Below, in pieces: positions 39,901 to 50,600 of a stretch of 64,000 nt of DNA. This DNA comes from Chthoniobacteraceae bacterium (GTDB lineage: Bacteria > Verrucomicrobiota > Verrucomicrobiia > Chthoniobacterales > Chthoniobacteraceae). Made by a program: the position numbers and the translations under genes. Below the pieces are notes generated by a model. The model worked only from the letters and a program-made list of their open reading frames with translations, was not told where the DNA came from and ran no database searches. Position 1 is the stretch's first letter. Every line of letters starts with the position of its first letter. The stretch spans positions 21,094-85,093 of the forward strand of contig CANFTB010000016.1 in NCBI GenBank assembly GCA_947449735.1, given 5' to 3'.

Positions 39901-42900
39901 GTTTTTGACCTTGAGCCCTGCTCCGATCGCTCCGGCGAAAAATATGTCTCCACTCGAGGTCTGCAGCGTCAGGTCTTGTGTGCCGTTGATCTGTTTCTCA
40001 ACTTGGATCGGACCGATGCCGGACACAAAGCTGGTGGGCACCAGTAGATTCATGTCTTCCTTTACGGAAATTGCACCTGCACCAGTGGGGCGCCCGAGGG
40101 TCAAAGAGCGAAAGCCTGCGATTGAAAAAGCCGAGAGCTTGCTCTGGTTGAGGTCAAGTTGCCCCGGCGTGTCCGTTGAGGCTGCAGAGTTGATTGCTAC
40201 GGGGGTCATTGCGTTGCCTTGGCCAAGGGTCAGTGCGCCGGTTCCCGTGATGCTGTTTTTTGTCGCGCTTACGAACAGTTCGTCTGCGTAAAGGAGAAGG
40301 GGGTTGGCGCCGGCTTTCAATGATCTGGCTAACGTTAGCTTGCCGCCCGCCTCGAACGTCGTTGCCTGCAAGAGCTCGACGTCTTCGGAGAAGATTTGAT
40401 CTTGGGTTGTCCGGATCTGAACTGCCGCGCCGTTCAGATCCTCGATGACTGTTTTCTCTCCTGTTTTAGCGCTGTAGTTTACTGTGACTCCTTTGAGGGG
40501 TGTTTCGGAACCGAGCGATGCTGAAATTTGTGTGATTCCGCCCGCGCTGATGGTGAGCAGGCTTTGTCCGTCGACTTTTGCTTGCACGATAACGTTCGCA
40601 TTGGTCACCAGGGTTGTATCGGTCGGAAGTTGGATTGGACCGGCAATCACCACGTGTGCGGTGCTGTCCGCTCTTCCGATGACCAGCTTTTGGACGGTGT
40701 TTCCAATGGTCGAGAAGGAGGCGGGGCCGACTACCAGTGCTTCGGCATTCGGCGCCGGGTCCGCAATTCTGGTGCTGACGCTTAGCGCGAATGGTTGGAT
40801 CGTAAGGACGTTGACGTTTGAGATCGAGCCGGGGCCTCCATTCAAAGACAGGTTGCTGTCGCAGATCAGACTCAGGCTGTAACCTCCTCCGTCGACGGCT
40901 CCTTTCAACGTGATAGAACCATACACAGGCGTTGGAGCCGGGGTAGATGTGCTTACGGTGAAAATCTGATTCGAGCTGCGGAGTTCCGTGCTTGCCGTGA
41001 GCTGCCATCCGGCTTGGACCTCGATGGGTACGTTTGAGGTCGCTCCAGTGCCACGGGCATAGCTTTGACCGTCGAAGCCTATCACAAGGGATCCGATCGT
41101 TTTGCCGTCCAGAAAATTCAGATCAGAACGAGTCAGGTCCATTGAGAGGTCTGTGGTTGGCCGGGTCGTGTCTTCGGTCGCGCCGTTTACGATGATTTTC
41201 CGGCCGCCGCCTTGGCCGTTGGGAATCACGTTGATCTGCAACGCCGTGAGATCACGCATGGGCTGGCGGATGTCCACCTCCAAGGCACGGATCCAAAGCG
41301 TCTTGTTGAGCCCGTCCGACGCCAGGGAGCCTCCAAGCGAGGCGTTTATTCTGACTGTAGAATAGGACTGAAGCTCTGTAGTCGCCTTTAGTGCGATGGG
41401 TGTGCCACTGAACGTCAGGTCTCCGGTCATGTCGGAGCGTCCGAGAAGGATCCGGTTGAAAGTGCCGCCGAGTGCCCGGTATTCGCCTGCGGTGATGGTG
41501 AGGGCGGAGGGGTTGTTTGAGGTCTCTCCAATAATCATTCCGCGGGCGACCGGGTTGATGCTCTGGTTGCCGTTGTTGACGGGCTGAATCACGAGGGTTC
41601 CAAGGCCCGACACGCTGGCGGAGGAGGGGTCGATGTCGATTTCCCTGCCTTGGAGCGTAATGCCCTGCAGAACACCAGAGCTGCTGAGGCCCGTTTGAAT
41701 GGGGCTGTTAATAATGAGGGTGTCGGACGCAGTCAGGCTCAGGCCGTTTACTCTTTTGCCCGTAAGATTTACGGCAGCATTGATTCGAATGTTTCCTCCG
41801 ATCATTGCGCCGGCTCTACCGAGGGTCAATGTACCCGGGAAGTTTGTCGCAAAGCTTGAGAGCTCGTCGATGTGGAGTTTGAGGAAATCACCGGCCGGGG
41901 CAGATGTGCCGGAGTATACTTCCATGTCGCGGACAGCGTTGCTTCCGGAGGGGCCATATGCCGGTCCGATGCTGATGTTTCCCGAACCCTTGATTTGAGC
42001 GAGCACACCGGGACTGAATTGCAGGCCGTTTGAGGCCAGGGAAAGTCCCTTGAGTCCGGTATCGATAGGCGCCTCAAAAACAAGCTGGCCTCCGCATCGC
42101 AGGGTAAGCGTGCCGCCCTTTCCTCCGGCTGCCGAGTTCAAAGTCACGGCCTCCTTGACCGTAAGGCTTGTCGAGGTGGTGGTGCCCTCGTTTCCAATCG
42201 CGAGCCCGAGGCTGTTATCGGCCAGACTTTTCACCGCGAGGGGTGAAATTCTGTAGATTCCCGATGCTGGCGCGGCCGAGGTGATTTCCATCGAAATGTG
42301 TCCGATGCCGAGAGCTGCAACCCATCCGGATGGAACGGCGATGGTTTGTTTCAGATCGATGTTGCCTCCGTACAGCTCCAGGTAGGACGTGTTGAGGAGC
42401 TGGACTGACGCGTGGTTCGCAAATCCCAGTGCACCCGATCGGAGCCGCAAAAAGGTGCCCACTCCGCTTCCCCTGTCCATGGACAGCGACTGGTTTGCGC
42501 TTGGGTCGCCGATTTGAAAGAGGGCGGTACTGTCTATGCGTCCCATGTAAAGCGCGATAAAATCCGAGCTGATCGCCTGCAGGTCTTGTGCGGTGAAATC
42601 AAGACGGCGGGAAGTGGAGTCGTCGGCTGACAATAGCTTCACACCGGTCGCTGCGTTGGCCTGTACGAAGTTCAGTGCACCGCTTCCTTTCAGCGAGTTT
42701 ATGCCTCCGGTCAGGTTGATTTCATCCGCCGTGATTGAAACGGTGCCGAGACCTCCGGTCGTTACCCGGTCTTGGCCCAGTTCGATTGAAACGGCGCCTA
42801 TAGCGATGACTCCGGTGGTGTTTGTCCCGAGCAGTTGAATGTTCGATACGTTGCGGTTGAATTGTGTGGTGGAAATTCGGGTGTCGATGTTTCCAAGAAT

Positions 42901-44481
42901 CTCGATGCCGTCCGAACTTGCGTTTGCGAGATGATCAACGAGGAGCGAGATGGTGTTTCCCGCTGTTTTCAAGGAGGCTGCCGTGGAAAGTTTGAGCCAT
43001 CCAGTGCCGTCCTTGTCGGAGTCGGCCGTCAGCGAGATCGCGCCATTTTTTGTGGCGATCGCCGCGTTCACAAAGAGGTTTCGCCCTGCGCTGAAGACGA
43101 TCCCTGCTCCGGTGGAGGTGAGGGAAATGGGCTGGTTTATCGTGATGTCTTGTGTGGCACTGAGGGTGATCGTGGCCGCGGAGCCGTTGATCGCCGAACT
43201 ATCCACGATTTGCTCACCTGTGCCGTTGATGGTGCCCTTTCCCCCGCTTTGAATGGTTAGATTCACCGGGTCGAGGAGCCAGGTGCCGGTTCGGCCGTCT
43301 GGGGTTCTGGTGTCGACCCGACCGCTCGAACCTATGGCGAGTTGAAGTCTTCCCGAGGTTTCGACATTGCCGCCTCTAGCATTTGCACCCAAGCCTAGCG
43401 CCTGAATGGACCCATCGAAGCGCGTGGACCCATTGGACCAGATGACGACATTTCCACCGTCCCCGGCATGTGTTGCGTTTGCAGCGATGGTGCTCTGGGA
43501 GTCTACGAAGGTGGCCTCTGATTGTAAAAGCGAGGGGCCTCCCTGGTAGGCGCCGCCTATCAGTATGTCTCCGCCGCCAATGGGCCCGCTGGCGTTGATC
43601 TTCGCTTTTTTGAGTGAGACAGATCGTCCTGTAACCTCAACCCGGCCTCCCTTCGCGCGCGGGTCTTTTGAGGTTGCTTCTACGAGCCCGGAGATCTCGA
43701 CGCTTCCGCGATTTCCCCCGGCGACCTGCACGACTGAGGCGTGGATCTCGCCTGCTTGCCTGATCAGGGAGGCGTAGCCGTCTCCTGCTCTCAGTGTGAC
43801 TTGCCTGGCCTTTATCGAGCCCTCATTGGTGATTACATAAGGGTGCGTCTGGCCGTATCCGTTTGAGCTGCCTTGGCTCGATACGAAAATGTTCTGCTGT
43901 TTATAACCAGTGTAAATCTGGTTTCCGACAAGCAGGCTGACCTCTCCTTCGGTGGATTCGAGGCGGCCGGAGTTTTCGATGCTTTGTCCGATCAGTTGGA
44001 TGTCGGCCTGCGAGCTGAGTCGTCCCGAGTTGGCGATCCTGCCATTCACCTCCGTGAAACGGTGCCGGCCCGAGTTAAAGTCCGAGTCGCTGATGTTGCC
44101 CGCTGCGGCCACGAGTGCGCCGACGTTGATGACTGAACCCCGGTTGAACATGATTCCCGCTGGGTTCACCAACATCACGTTACCGTTGGCGTTTATTCTT
44201 CCCGATATTTGAGTGGGATTCGGGTCTTTAATGCGATTTAAAACCCACGAGTTCTGGGTTGGCTGCCGAAAGTTGACGGATTCGTTCCTGGCGATGTCGA
44301 AACTCCGGTATTCCACGACCGCCCGGTCGGAAACCTTGATGTTCATCTGGCTTCCGGTTCGGCTGAATGATGCGGCGCCGCTGACTACGGTTTCCCCTGT
44401 TGGAAGCGCATTAGCAGTGGTCGCTGGAAGCGCAAAAAGCAGAGCCTCGCAGACGAAAAGAAAAGTCAGGTCGTGTTTCAT
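36901..44481 (-). CDS. Two-partner secretion (TpsA) filamentous haemagglutinin-type adhesin
   Basis: N-terminal TPS domain (GETVVSGAASFSRTGSQMNIKVSDRAVVEYRSFDIARNESVNFRQPTQNSWVLNRI..INANGNVMLVNPAGIMFNRGSVINVGALVAAAG), very long beta-helix-like repeats, PAPA linker near the C-terminus; downstream of tpsB. Confidence 0.9.
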   Translation of the reverse strand: MKHDLTFLFVCEALLFALPATTANALPTGETVVSGAASFSRTGSQMNIKVSDRAVVEYRSFDIARNESVNFRQPTQNSWVLNRIKDPNPTQISGRINANGNVMLVNPAGIMFNRGSVINVGALVAAAGNISDSDFNSGRHRFTEVNGRIANSGRLSSQADIQLIGQSIENSGRLESTEGEVSLLVGNQIYTGYKQQNIFVSSQGSSNGYGQTHPYVITNEGSIKARQVTLRAGDGYASLIRQAGEIHASVVQVAGGNRGSVEISGLVEATSKDPRAKGGRVEVTGRSVSLKKAKINASGPIGGGDILIGGAYQGGPSLLQSEATFVDSQSTIAANATHAGDGGNVVIWSNGSTRFDGSIQALGLGANARGGNVETSGRLQLAIGSSGRVDTRTPDGRTGTWLLDPVNLTIQSGGKGTINGTGEQIVDSSAINGSAATITLSATQDITINQPISLTSTGAGIVFSAGRNLFVNAAIATKNGAISLTADSDKDGTGWLKLSTAASLKTAGNTISLLVDHLANASSDGIEILGNIDTRISTTQFNRNVSNIQLLGTNTTGVIAIGAVSIELGQDRVTTGGLGTVSITADEINLTGGINSLKGSGALNFVQANAATGVKLLSADDSTSRRLDFTAQDLQAISSDFIALYMGRIDSTALFQIGDPSANQSLSMDRGSGVGTFLRLRSGALGFANHASVQLLNTSYLELYGGNIDLKQTIAVPSGWVAALGIGHISMEITSAAPASGIYRISPLAVKSLADNSLGLAIGNEGTTTSTSLTVKEAVTLNSAAGGKGGTLTLRCGGQLVFEAPIDTGLKGLSLASNGLQFSPGVLAQIKGSGNISIGPAYGPSGSNAVRDMEVYSGTSAPAGDFLKLHIDELSSFATNFPGTLTLGRAGAMIGGNIRINAAVNLTGKRVNGLSLTASDTLIINSPIQTGLSSSGVLQGITLQGREIDIDPSSASVSGLGTLVIQPVNNGNQSINPVARGMIIGETSNNPSALTITAGEYRALGGTFNRILLGRSDMTGDLTFSGTPIALKATTELQSYSTVRINASLGGSLASDGLNKTLWIRALEVDIRQPMRDLTALQINVIPNGQGGGRKIIVNGATEDTTRPTTDLSMDLTRSDLNFLDGKTIGSLVIGFDGQSYARGTGATSNVPIEVQAGWQLTASTELRSSNQIFTVSTSTPAPTPVYGSITLKGAVDGGGYSLSLICDSNLSLNGGPGSISNVNVLTIQPFALSVSTRIADPAPNAEALVVGPASFSTIGNTVQKLVIGRADSTAHVVIAGPIQLPTDTTLVTNANVIVQAKVDGQSLLTISAGGITQISASLGSETPLKGVTVNYSAKTGEKTVIEDLNGAAVQIRTTQDQIFSEDVELLQATTFEAGGKLTLARSLKAGANPLLLYADELFVSATKNSITGTGALTLGQGNAMTPVAINSAASTDTPGQLDLNQSKLSAFSIAGFRSLTLGRPTGAGAISVKEDMNLLVPTSFVSGIGPIQVEKQINGTQDLTLQTSSGDIFFAGAIGAGLKVKNISISSLGTVTFQNSLAAESLYTDAGGKTRLLHGSVQTTGPQTYGDALEIAAPTTLYSTGGGDIRLAAGATGEFGLNLKTSGATLIAGNVSTNRLETDFGGTTVLSANIRTTGAQTFNDAIALAGPATLTGSTVIINGDITGNDQSLRINGESTLQGSATGLKSLWVEGPLIFKGGLIASSGYQNYTGTLRLQNETSLISGPAGDISLGAGAEGPFEMVVSSGGRAAILGNYSIASLKVLAEGETWIGGSIVTTGVQTYASGIWLKSDSVLRSSAGSSINLTSGVQGPFNLETSTAGITTLSGPFALTSLATAAEGTTRISGDVSTTGGQLYRNSVEILGAVRLESSAAGDLVFKGTLDGPGSLTLLTRGAARLDGQVGSARPILSLETDLGGALFLSTNVITSGAQTFHNNLSMEGSVTLSGARVNVVGAVLGNEQALSIKGDTTLQGALTGLQSIQIEGPLNFEGGIVATSGDQTFSGVVHLQSATTLSAGPAGNIALKGGADGAFNLSVYTGGKADLLGDYDIASLSVRAKDGIWLGGSIVTSGAQTFSGGIVLNQDTLLRSSSGGAIELSNGAEGPFRLETSTAGITSLSGPFALTSLATGAEGTTRISGDVSTTGDQLYRNSVEVLAAVRLRSSGNGSIVIKKSLDGPGALTLFTSGQVTLEGQTGSVRRLQDLTASAGRIQIQNTSVANALSLDATEEILVKATLLEATKRIQLNTLGSQAPRGQSTIVKENGNLTIRAEQVSMGVGHKLVVDQGALLIAAKNVVLGDVAAFQSITLNLENLTLLARAPEPGAGVTQHDIGLGLVAPTIEINGHLTVQPSSSGISNVYLNTTDGLITGNHNHSSLEGVILAAALEMRSQFGLRNSSGFKLQPLAILPPAPAPAPAPAPAPAPAPAPAPAPAPAPAPAPAPAPAPDDLADQDQSARLRYSKFITQSRQQQPTDIPFDANLPRVPREHALKHGIWVHHSLEINGRWPLAPSSIPGLGFTETWFLAP
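37146..37256 (-). repeat. 12-bp tandem repeat encoding (AP)n linker in the TpsA gene
   Basis: About nine tandem copies of GGAGCAGGTGCC/GGAGCGGGTGCC encoding APAPAPAP. Confidence 0.9.
38021..38160 (-). repeat. Intragenic long repeat copy A in TpsA
   Basis: Nearly identical to 38897..39036 (offset 876 bp, in frame); encodes TAGIT(T/S)LSGPFALTSLAT.AEGTTRISGDVSTTG.QLYRNSVE. Confidence 0.9.
38897..39036 (-). repeat. Intragenic long repeat copy B in TpsA
   Basis: Nearly identical partner of 38021..38160. Confidence 0.9.
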
Positions 44482-44530
44482 AAAGTGATAAAAATGAGGG
44501 TGTTTGTCCAACGCAGCAGCGTGGTCTCGT

Positions 44531-46546
44531 TTACCAGGCGAGGGTTGCGCCGATGTGGAGCCGTGCGTCACCCGCACGCACTGAGTGGCTTGTGAACCGT
44601 GTGTCGTCCTTCAGGGCGAACCCTATGTCAGCCCGGACTGAGAAATAGGTCGGCTTGTACGTGACAAGTTCAATGCCGAAGCCGGCTCCCAAAAGGGTCT
44701 TGTTTGCTTCGACTCCCGCTACGGGCCGGGTGTTGTATGTGTGTGCCCCGTCGACAAAGGTGCGCAGAATCAAGTCCCAGTCCGGCACCTCGCCGACACG
44801 GCTTGGTCTTGCGGCGAAGCTTTGGGGTGTGCGGATGCCGCCGGACTCGACCCCGCTATCGGGTCTCTGGACATTTGAGCCCTCGACCGTTTTAGCGTCC
44901 TTTAACGACGCAGGCTTGAGGAACCTACGGGCGAGGTGGAAGCGGTATTCCAATCCGGCCAGAACAGCGCCGTCCGCGGCCGTTGTTGCCTCCGGGTAGC
45001 CTCGAACCGAATCGAGTCCCCCCACAACTGCTTCCATTTGCGGCACCAGCCTTCCACTTCCCAGGGCTGCCTGTCCTCTAAAAGTGCCGGCGAGCTCTTG
45101 GGACTTGAGGCATTTCCACCACTCAGTTTGGGACTCCCAAGCCCTGCCGTAAATCAACGGATCCAGCCAGAGCGAGCCCTGCATGTTCCATCTCAGAATC
45201 GAGAAAACGGGATCCGTATCCGTCCGTCCAAGAGCAGTGAGGCCATCAGCCGATGTGCCCGCAATACGAGGCAGGTTGCGCTCGACCTGTGCGTTGAGCG
45301 CCAGCGTGTATAGTTCTTTGATGCGTTCCGTTCCAATGCCTATGTAGGGAATGAAAAAGTTCTCATCACCAGAAATGAGCGCCGGTCGGTTGTCGACCGA
45401 AGCGTTCATCCAGTAGGCGCCTGCGGTGAAGTCGATAGGCCATCCCTTCCAGTCGCAAGGTGTCCAGGTCAGTTGCGTGCCAATAGAGCCCTGGTTTGAA
45501 TCGAAGGTCCCGAGGTTCTGTCCAAGGTCTTCTGAAGTAGACTGGGCGTAGGATCCGTAAATGCGGCCTTTAAGGTAGTCCGGGGAAACAAGCGCGAAGG
45601 TGTAAGAGGCGTTCGCGCTGTTGGATGATTTAAAATCGTTCGTTGCGTATCCAACGCGGAGAACGTCGTCGATTCCCGTAGGGTGTCGGTACTCGAGTCC
45701 GATTTGGGACCGCCATTTGGGTGACGGACCCGCCCCCGTGTTGGACACGTCGTAGTGGACAAAGATCGGACGCTCTTCCCGGATGAGGTAGTTGAGGTCG
45801 AAGCCCGGGGATTCGTGCTCCGGGGCGCTTAGCGCGGTGTCGACGCGTCTGCCGGGAAACCGGTTGAGCCTGTCGAGGTACGTTTGGAGGGCCTCTTTTT
45901 TCAGCAGGCTGCCGGTAGTGACCGGGCTGTGGCTTGCGATCCATCGGTCCCCAGGTTTGTTAACCGTTGCTGTATCGGGGTGCGCGACTGGAAGTTGGAT
46001 ACGGGTGGTTTTGACACTGCCCGCCTCGGCGACGCTTACTTGGAGGATAAGTGGTTCGTTAGACTTTCGAAGATCAAAAAGGCGGCCATCGATAAGGCTG
46101 ATCTGGTTGGGGTGAACGCTTACGTAAATCCCGTATATGCATTGATCATTAAAGAGCTTCACCACGGCTTGGAAGATCTCGATTAGCGCGGCTGGGCTGA
46201 ACTTCCGTGTCTGAGAGTTGTCCCCTATTGCGAAGGACTCGGTCGGTCCCAGCTCCCCGGTGGGCTCCGCGGGGCGGTACACGCGTCCATCGAACCGGAG
46301 CGCGACGTTGACGGCCTTAAGCATTGATGGCGAGGGAAGGCTTGGATGCCGCTGGTTGAGTCCCCGCTCGTACTGGACGTGAAAGCCACGGGTCTCGACT
46401 GCATCGGTGGCTGTTTTCGTTTGCGCATGCAGCGCCATCTGGGGCGCGCTCTTTTGTGGGACCTGTGCCGCACATGTCGTAGCGGCGATGACGAGCTGCA
46501 ATGCTATCCAGGTGGCGCTTTTTTTCGGGACGGATGGATAAGGCAT
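44531..46546 (-). CDS. TpsB outer-membrane transporter (ShlB/FhaC/HecB family)
   Basis: POTRA-type region and FPGRRVDTALSAPEHESPGFDLNYLIREERPIFVHYDVSNTGAG; QMEAVVGGLDSVRGYPE barrel motif; LILRTFVDGAHTYN. Open frame begins at 46579. Confidence 0.88.
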   Translation of the reverse strand: MPYPSVPKKSATWIALQLVIAATTCAAQVPQKSAPQMALHAQTKTATDAVETRGFHVQYERGLNQRHPSLPSPSMLKAVNVALRFDGRVYRPAEPTGELGPTESFAIGDNSQTRKFSPAALIEIFQAVVKLFNDQCIYGIYVSVHPNQISLIDGRLFDLRKSNEPLILQVSVAEAGSVKTTRIQLPVAHPDTATVNKPGDRWIASHSPVTTGSLLKKEALQTYLDRLNRFPGRRVDTALSAPEHESPGFDLNYLIREERPIFVHYDVSNTGAGPSPKWRSQIGLEYRHPTGIDDVLRVGYATNDFKSSNSANASYTFALVSPDYLKGRIYGSYAQSTSEDLGQNLGTFDSNQGSIGTQLTWTPCDWKGWPIDFTAGAYWMNASVDNRPALISGDENFFIPYIGIGTERIKELYTLALNAQVERNLPRIAGTSADGLTALGRTDTDPVFSILRWNMQGSLWLDPLIYGRAWESQTEWWKCLKSQELAGTFRGQAALGSGRLVPQMEAVVGGLDSVRGYPEATTAADGAVLAGLEYRFHLARRFLKPASLKDAKTVEGSNVQRPDSGVESGGIRTPQSFAARPSRVGEVPDWDLILRTFVDGAHTYNTRPVAGVEANKTLLGAGFGIELVTYKPTYFSVRADIGFALKDDTRFTSHSVRAGDARLHIGATLAW

Positions 46547-46997
46547 AGGGTGCGCAATTTTTTGGGGACCAAACTCCAAGGTTCCCGTCGGTGAGATGGG
46601 ATCGCGAGAGACGGTTACGGTGACAGGCTTCGTGGAGGCTCCTCGAAGGCCCCTTGGGTTAGTACAAGGGCGGGGTGCTGAATCTCCTGCTTTGCCTTGT
46701 GAGGAATCCGCCTAGTCGGGGCAGTGATGCCCTCACCAAATAGAAACGCTTCTCCCTATTTGATTGGATGCACGAATGATTAGCCGTCGAGTTTAGGTGT
46801 TCGGGAAACGTGCATGAATTCCAGAAAATACCTGTATACTAACGTATTGCGTCTTGAATCCGGCGCATGGAGGTCGTCATCTCACCGGAGGATCCTGTTC
46901 TCGGAGGTCCAAAAGATGCGGGTGGCCATTGTCTGCCTTCTGCCTGGATGAGAAAGGAATCTCGATTTTGTCACTCGAGCGCCGCCGTACCGAGGGC

Positions 46998-47693
46998 TTA
47001 CCCTTTTTGAATCACGGGAAAAGTGATTTCTGGAAGAAAGGGGATGCTGAGCACAGAAGCAGACAGGTCGAAGTATTTGATGACGGCCGCCGTGATCGCC
47101 AAGCTGAGAAGCAGCAGGATGACACCGCCTGCGAGGTTTTCGCTTACACCCGGACGGTTCTGTGGGCTGGGGCCTCTGCCGTGCACCATCTCGAGTGGTG
47201 TCAGAGCGCGATGGCGCATCGCATGTAGGGTGAGCCCCAGAAGATGCACTGCGATGGCGGCTACCGTGAAACCGGCGATACGCACGTGCCAGGTTTCTGC
47301 GAGGTCCGCGACAAAGCCCGTATAGATCAGGGCAGCGAGTGCGGCGTAGACCGAGACGGCAAACAATGACGATCCCGGATTCAGGCCGGCGTAGGCCGTG
47401 CGTTTGCCTGAGAGGGCGTGAATGAAGTAGAGAACGATCGCCTTCGGAGAGTGGAAGAAACCGCTCCACGTCATCGGAAGGGAGCCGAAGAAACCGAGGA
47501 AGATTCGCACCGCAAGAAACCAGCAGCACAGGACGCTCGCCAGAATGTGGTATTTGAAGGGGTCGCTTTCCGGTTCGTACTGGTACGCGAAGAAGATCGA
47601 AGAAAGAAGGCTTATGGAAAAGCCCCAGTGGCTGACCCGTGCTGGGAGGTTCCAGCGAATGAGCTTGGTATCACGGTCGCTGGTCTCACTCAT
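46998..47693 (-). CDS. Cytochrome b561-family membrane protein (di-haem b-type)
   Basis: WNLPARVSHWGFSISLL, FKYHILASVLCCWFLAVRIF, HVRIAGFTVAAIAVHLLGLTLHAMRHR: TM helices with conserved His. Confidence 0.82.
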   Translation of the reverse strand: MSETSDRDTKLIRWNLPARVSHWGFSISLLSSIFFAYQYEPESDPFKYHILASVLCCWFLAVRIFLGFFGSLPMTWSGFFHSPKAIVLYFIHALSGKRTAYAGLNPGSSLFAVSVYAALAALIYTGFVADLAETWHVRIAGFTVAAIAVHLLGLTLHAMRHRALTPLEMVHGRGPSPQNRPGVSENLAGGVILLLLSLAITAAVIKYFDLSASVLSIPFLPEITFPVIQKG

Positions 47694-50600
47694 GCGAATC
47701 GCTTGGTAAGAGGATTCAGGGAAAGGTGGCCGCCATTGTTTTGGAGCCATTTTCGCCAAGCGTCCGCGGCAAAGTGGAAATCCATTCCAGTGGCGATGGC
47801 GAGTTCTGAGCGAGCGGCTCTGGCGAGGCAGAGCCTCGCCTCGTCGAGGAAATCGCAAAGGTTGATCGCGCCCTCCGGATCGCCGCAACGGAGGAGTGCT
47901 CGGTTCAGTGCCATTCGCAGGTAGGCGATGCGCTCGCCTTGTGTGTTGCTACAGGCGCGCATGTCACCGGTGCGTTTCACCGGCGTTTCATCGAGAAATT
48001 TGGACGCCAGTAGTTCCTTGAGCGGCTTGCGGGCTTCCGGCACGGGAAGTCGCTCGAAGCCGCACGCTATCGTGTAGAAGTATCCCCAGGCAGATCTCAG
48101 GTCTCCGCCATCCTGCACAAGTTTGGCCGCCAGTTCGACGAGTTGCGGAATGGCACGCCTGTCTCCGCTTTGAATCAGGCTGCCCAGCATCAGCGCGGAA
48201 ACCGGCGCGTATCCCTGGTCCGGCATCATGTGTTTTGTGGCCGTCCCTCCGAACAACTCGCTGCTAAGCGCGGGCTCTGCTAGCGCCTTTTGGATGTCGC
48301 TCAGGTAGGCGTCCGTTCCCCGTTTGTCCCCGAGGAATGCCAGCACCCGGTGGACGGCGTCGTTTGGTTTTCCTGCGTGTGGCTCGAGCGTTTCAATCGC
48401 CTTGTGCCGAGGCAACAGGCACAGCATGGCGGAGATGGACAGCGTGTCGTCCAGATTCGACTTTGAGACAATTTTCTTTCCGATTTCCTCGGGCGTGTAT
48501 TTGAACCCCAAGTCGTCCGGCGAGATGTCTTCGGGCTTGAGCATCTCTTTTGCAATCAATGTGGACTGGAGTTCGCCGACTGGGATGTCGCGAAGCAGGG
48601 TGGCCTTGTTTTTCGCGAGGCGTAAAGCGTGGGCAGCCACCATGCCCATAACGCAGAGATCCCGCTGCATTCGCGCTGCGGAGAGTGCGTCGTGGGTCGC
48701 CGAGTAGGCCTTGCCCGCGATGATGACGTTGTCCAGCGTCAGCGGGATCATCGCCGGGTAGGGCACGGTCGCCTGGTAAACCGCCCTCCAGTTTGTGGGG
48801 ATAAAGCCGGCTTTTGCCGCGTCACTCGTCGCCAGTCCCTTGATGTCGGGGTTGGATTCAACCCGGAAGACGCCGTCCTTAAACCTGCGCCCCGCAAGCA
48901 GGTCGAGAAAGGTCAGCGTCTTTCCTCCCGTGATGTGACGGGACTCGCGCGGTGCGAGGTAGAAGGGCGGGGGAATGTGCTTTTGCTCGAGCGTGATTTT
49001 ACTGTTTCGCCGCATCGATAGGATGAAGCGTGTTGTGTCCGTTGGACTGCGTTCATCGCAAGGCGAAAGAAACGGGCGCATGGCCTCGGGACGGCCGGGC
49101 TTGTAGCCGGCGAAAGAGGCCCAGAGCGTCAGTTCATCGTGTTCCCCTCCGAAGGTGTATGCGGCTCCGGCCCAGGCGGCGACGGCTCCGTCCCCGGTGG
49201 CGTCTATGATGTGGGGCGCCTCGATGGCGGTGAGGCCGGAGGGCGTAGTCACGTAAATACGGACCACGTCGCGACCCTTGCAGGCAACCCCGGTGACGGC
49301 GCATCCGAACAGGACATTGCCGCCGGCCTTTTTAACGCCCTTGTAGAAGCCTGGCGCATTGAGTCCGTCGTTTTTGGCGTCCATCGCGGCATAGTAATCC
49401 TCGAACGCCTTGGTGCGCTTTCCGTACCAGAGGTTGGTGACGCCACCGACCGTGTTTGTGCCCCCGAGTTCGTATCCGCGTTCGAGACACACGGTGCGCA
49501 TTCCGAGTTGGGCGGAGGCGTAGGTTGCCGCGTTTCCGCTGGTGCCGCCGCCGATGACAAGCGCCTCGGATTGCATTGCGGATATCGGAGCGTCGAACTT
49601 GACCCTCGCCGGGGTGGTGTCTGGTTCATCAAAGCCGTGGTCTTGAAAGCTGTGTGCGATCTCTTTTGACGCGGATGGCCTGCTTTGGATTCCGCGGTTC
49701 CAGAACTCGTACGAAGCGTCCGGCGTGTTTGGATGGACCTGGCGGGAGGCAACGCGCTCAACGGCATTCGGAAACGCCACGAACAATGCCTTCCAGTTTT
49801 TCAAAACTAGAGAGCCGTCAGTGTTCCCCTGAATGCCGTGGGGGCCGAATACGAAAAGGCTTTCGAAGCCCTCGACCGCACCTTCGTTCGAATCGAGTTT
49901 GTCCGGGCCGCTTGCCAGGACGGCATCTGCTCCGCGAAAACGCTTTTCCGAGCCCGTCCAGGGAGCCTGCAGGGAGGCTGCGTAGACTGTGTTGAAGTCT
50001 TCGGAAAATGCGAAAGGACCGGATGTTTTGGAGTCGAAGGTGATATCGAACCCAGCGAAGTAGTGGTGCACCTCAAGGGACACAGACGCACCTTGAGCGG
50101 ATTTGTAGGCGGCAGTGCGCGGCTCAACAGGAGTTGAAAGATCGACTGCGTAGTGGAACCGCCGGGGGCCATTCTGCGGCGTGAAGTTTGCGCCTGCAGC
50201 CCTTGCAACGGTGGCGTCCAGGGTGGCGTCAATGATGGTTCCTGCCGTGATTCCAAAGAACCCGGTCTTTCCGCCGAAAACCACACCTGTGAGTTTGCCA
50301 TCCTGAGCAAGGGCGCCTGCCACCGATGCATTGTAAAGAAAGCGCACCCCCGCCTCGGTGAGGCGGTCTTCGATCTCAAGGGCCGCCTTTGAGGCGTTGA
50401 AGTAGATCCGGCCGTTCTTGGTTTCGCAGGTCGTCGGATCGAGGACTCCCCGGACAACGGTTGGAAAGGCGTTTGCGTCCTCTTCAGAAATCCAAGGGCG
50501 CAGACACGCGATGCCTTCCAAAAAGGGATTCACCCGGTCCATGACGAGGACCGCCTTCAGCCCCTTTGCCGCGATCTCCATGGCCAGTTGGCACGCAAAC

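Noticed and set aside
40466-41008. Small minus- and plus-strand ORFs inside the TpsA gene
   Set aside because: Out-of-frame ORFs within a continuous adhesin reading frame; no independent support.
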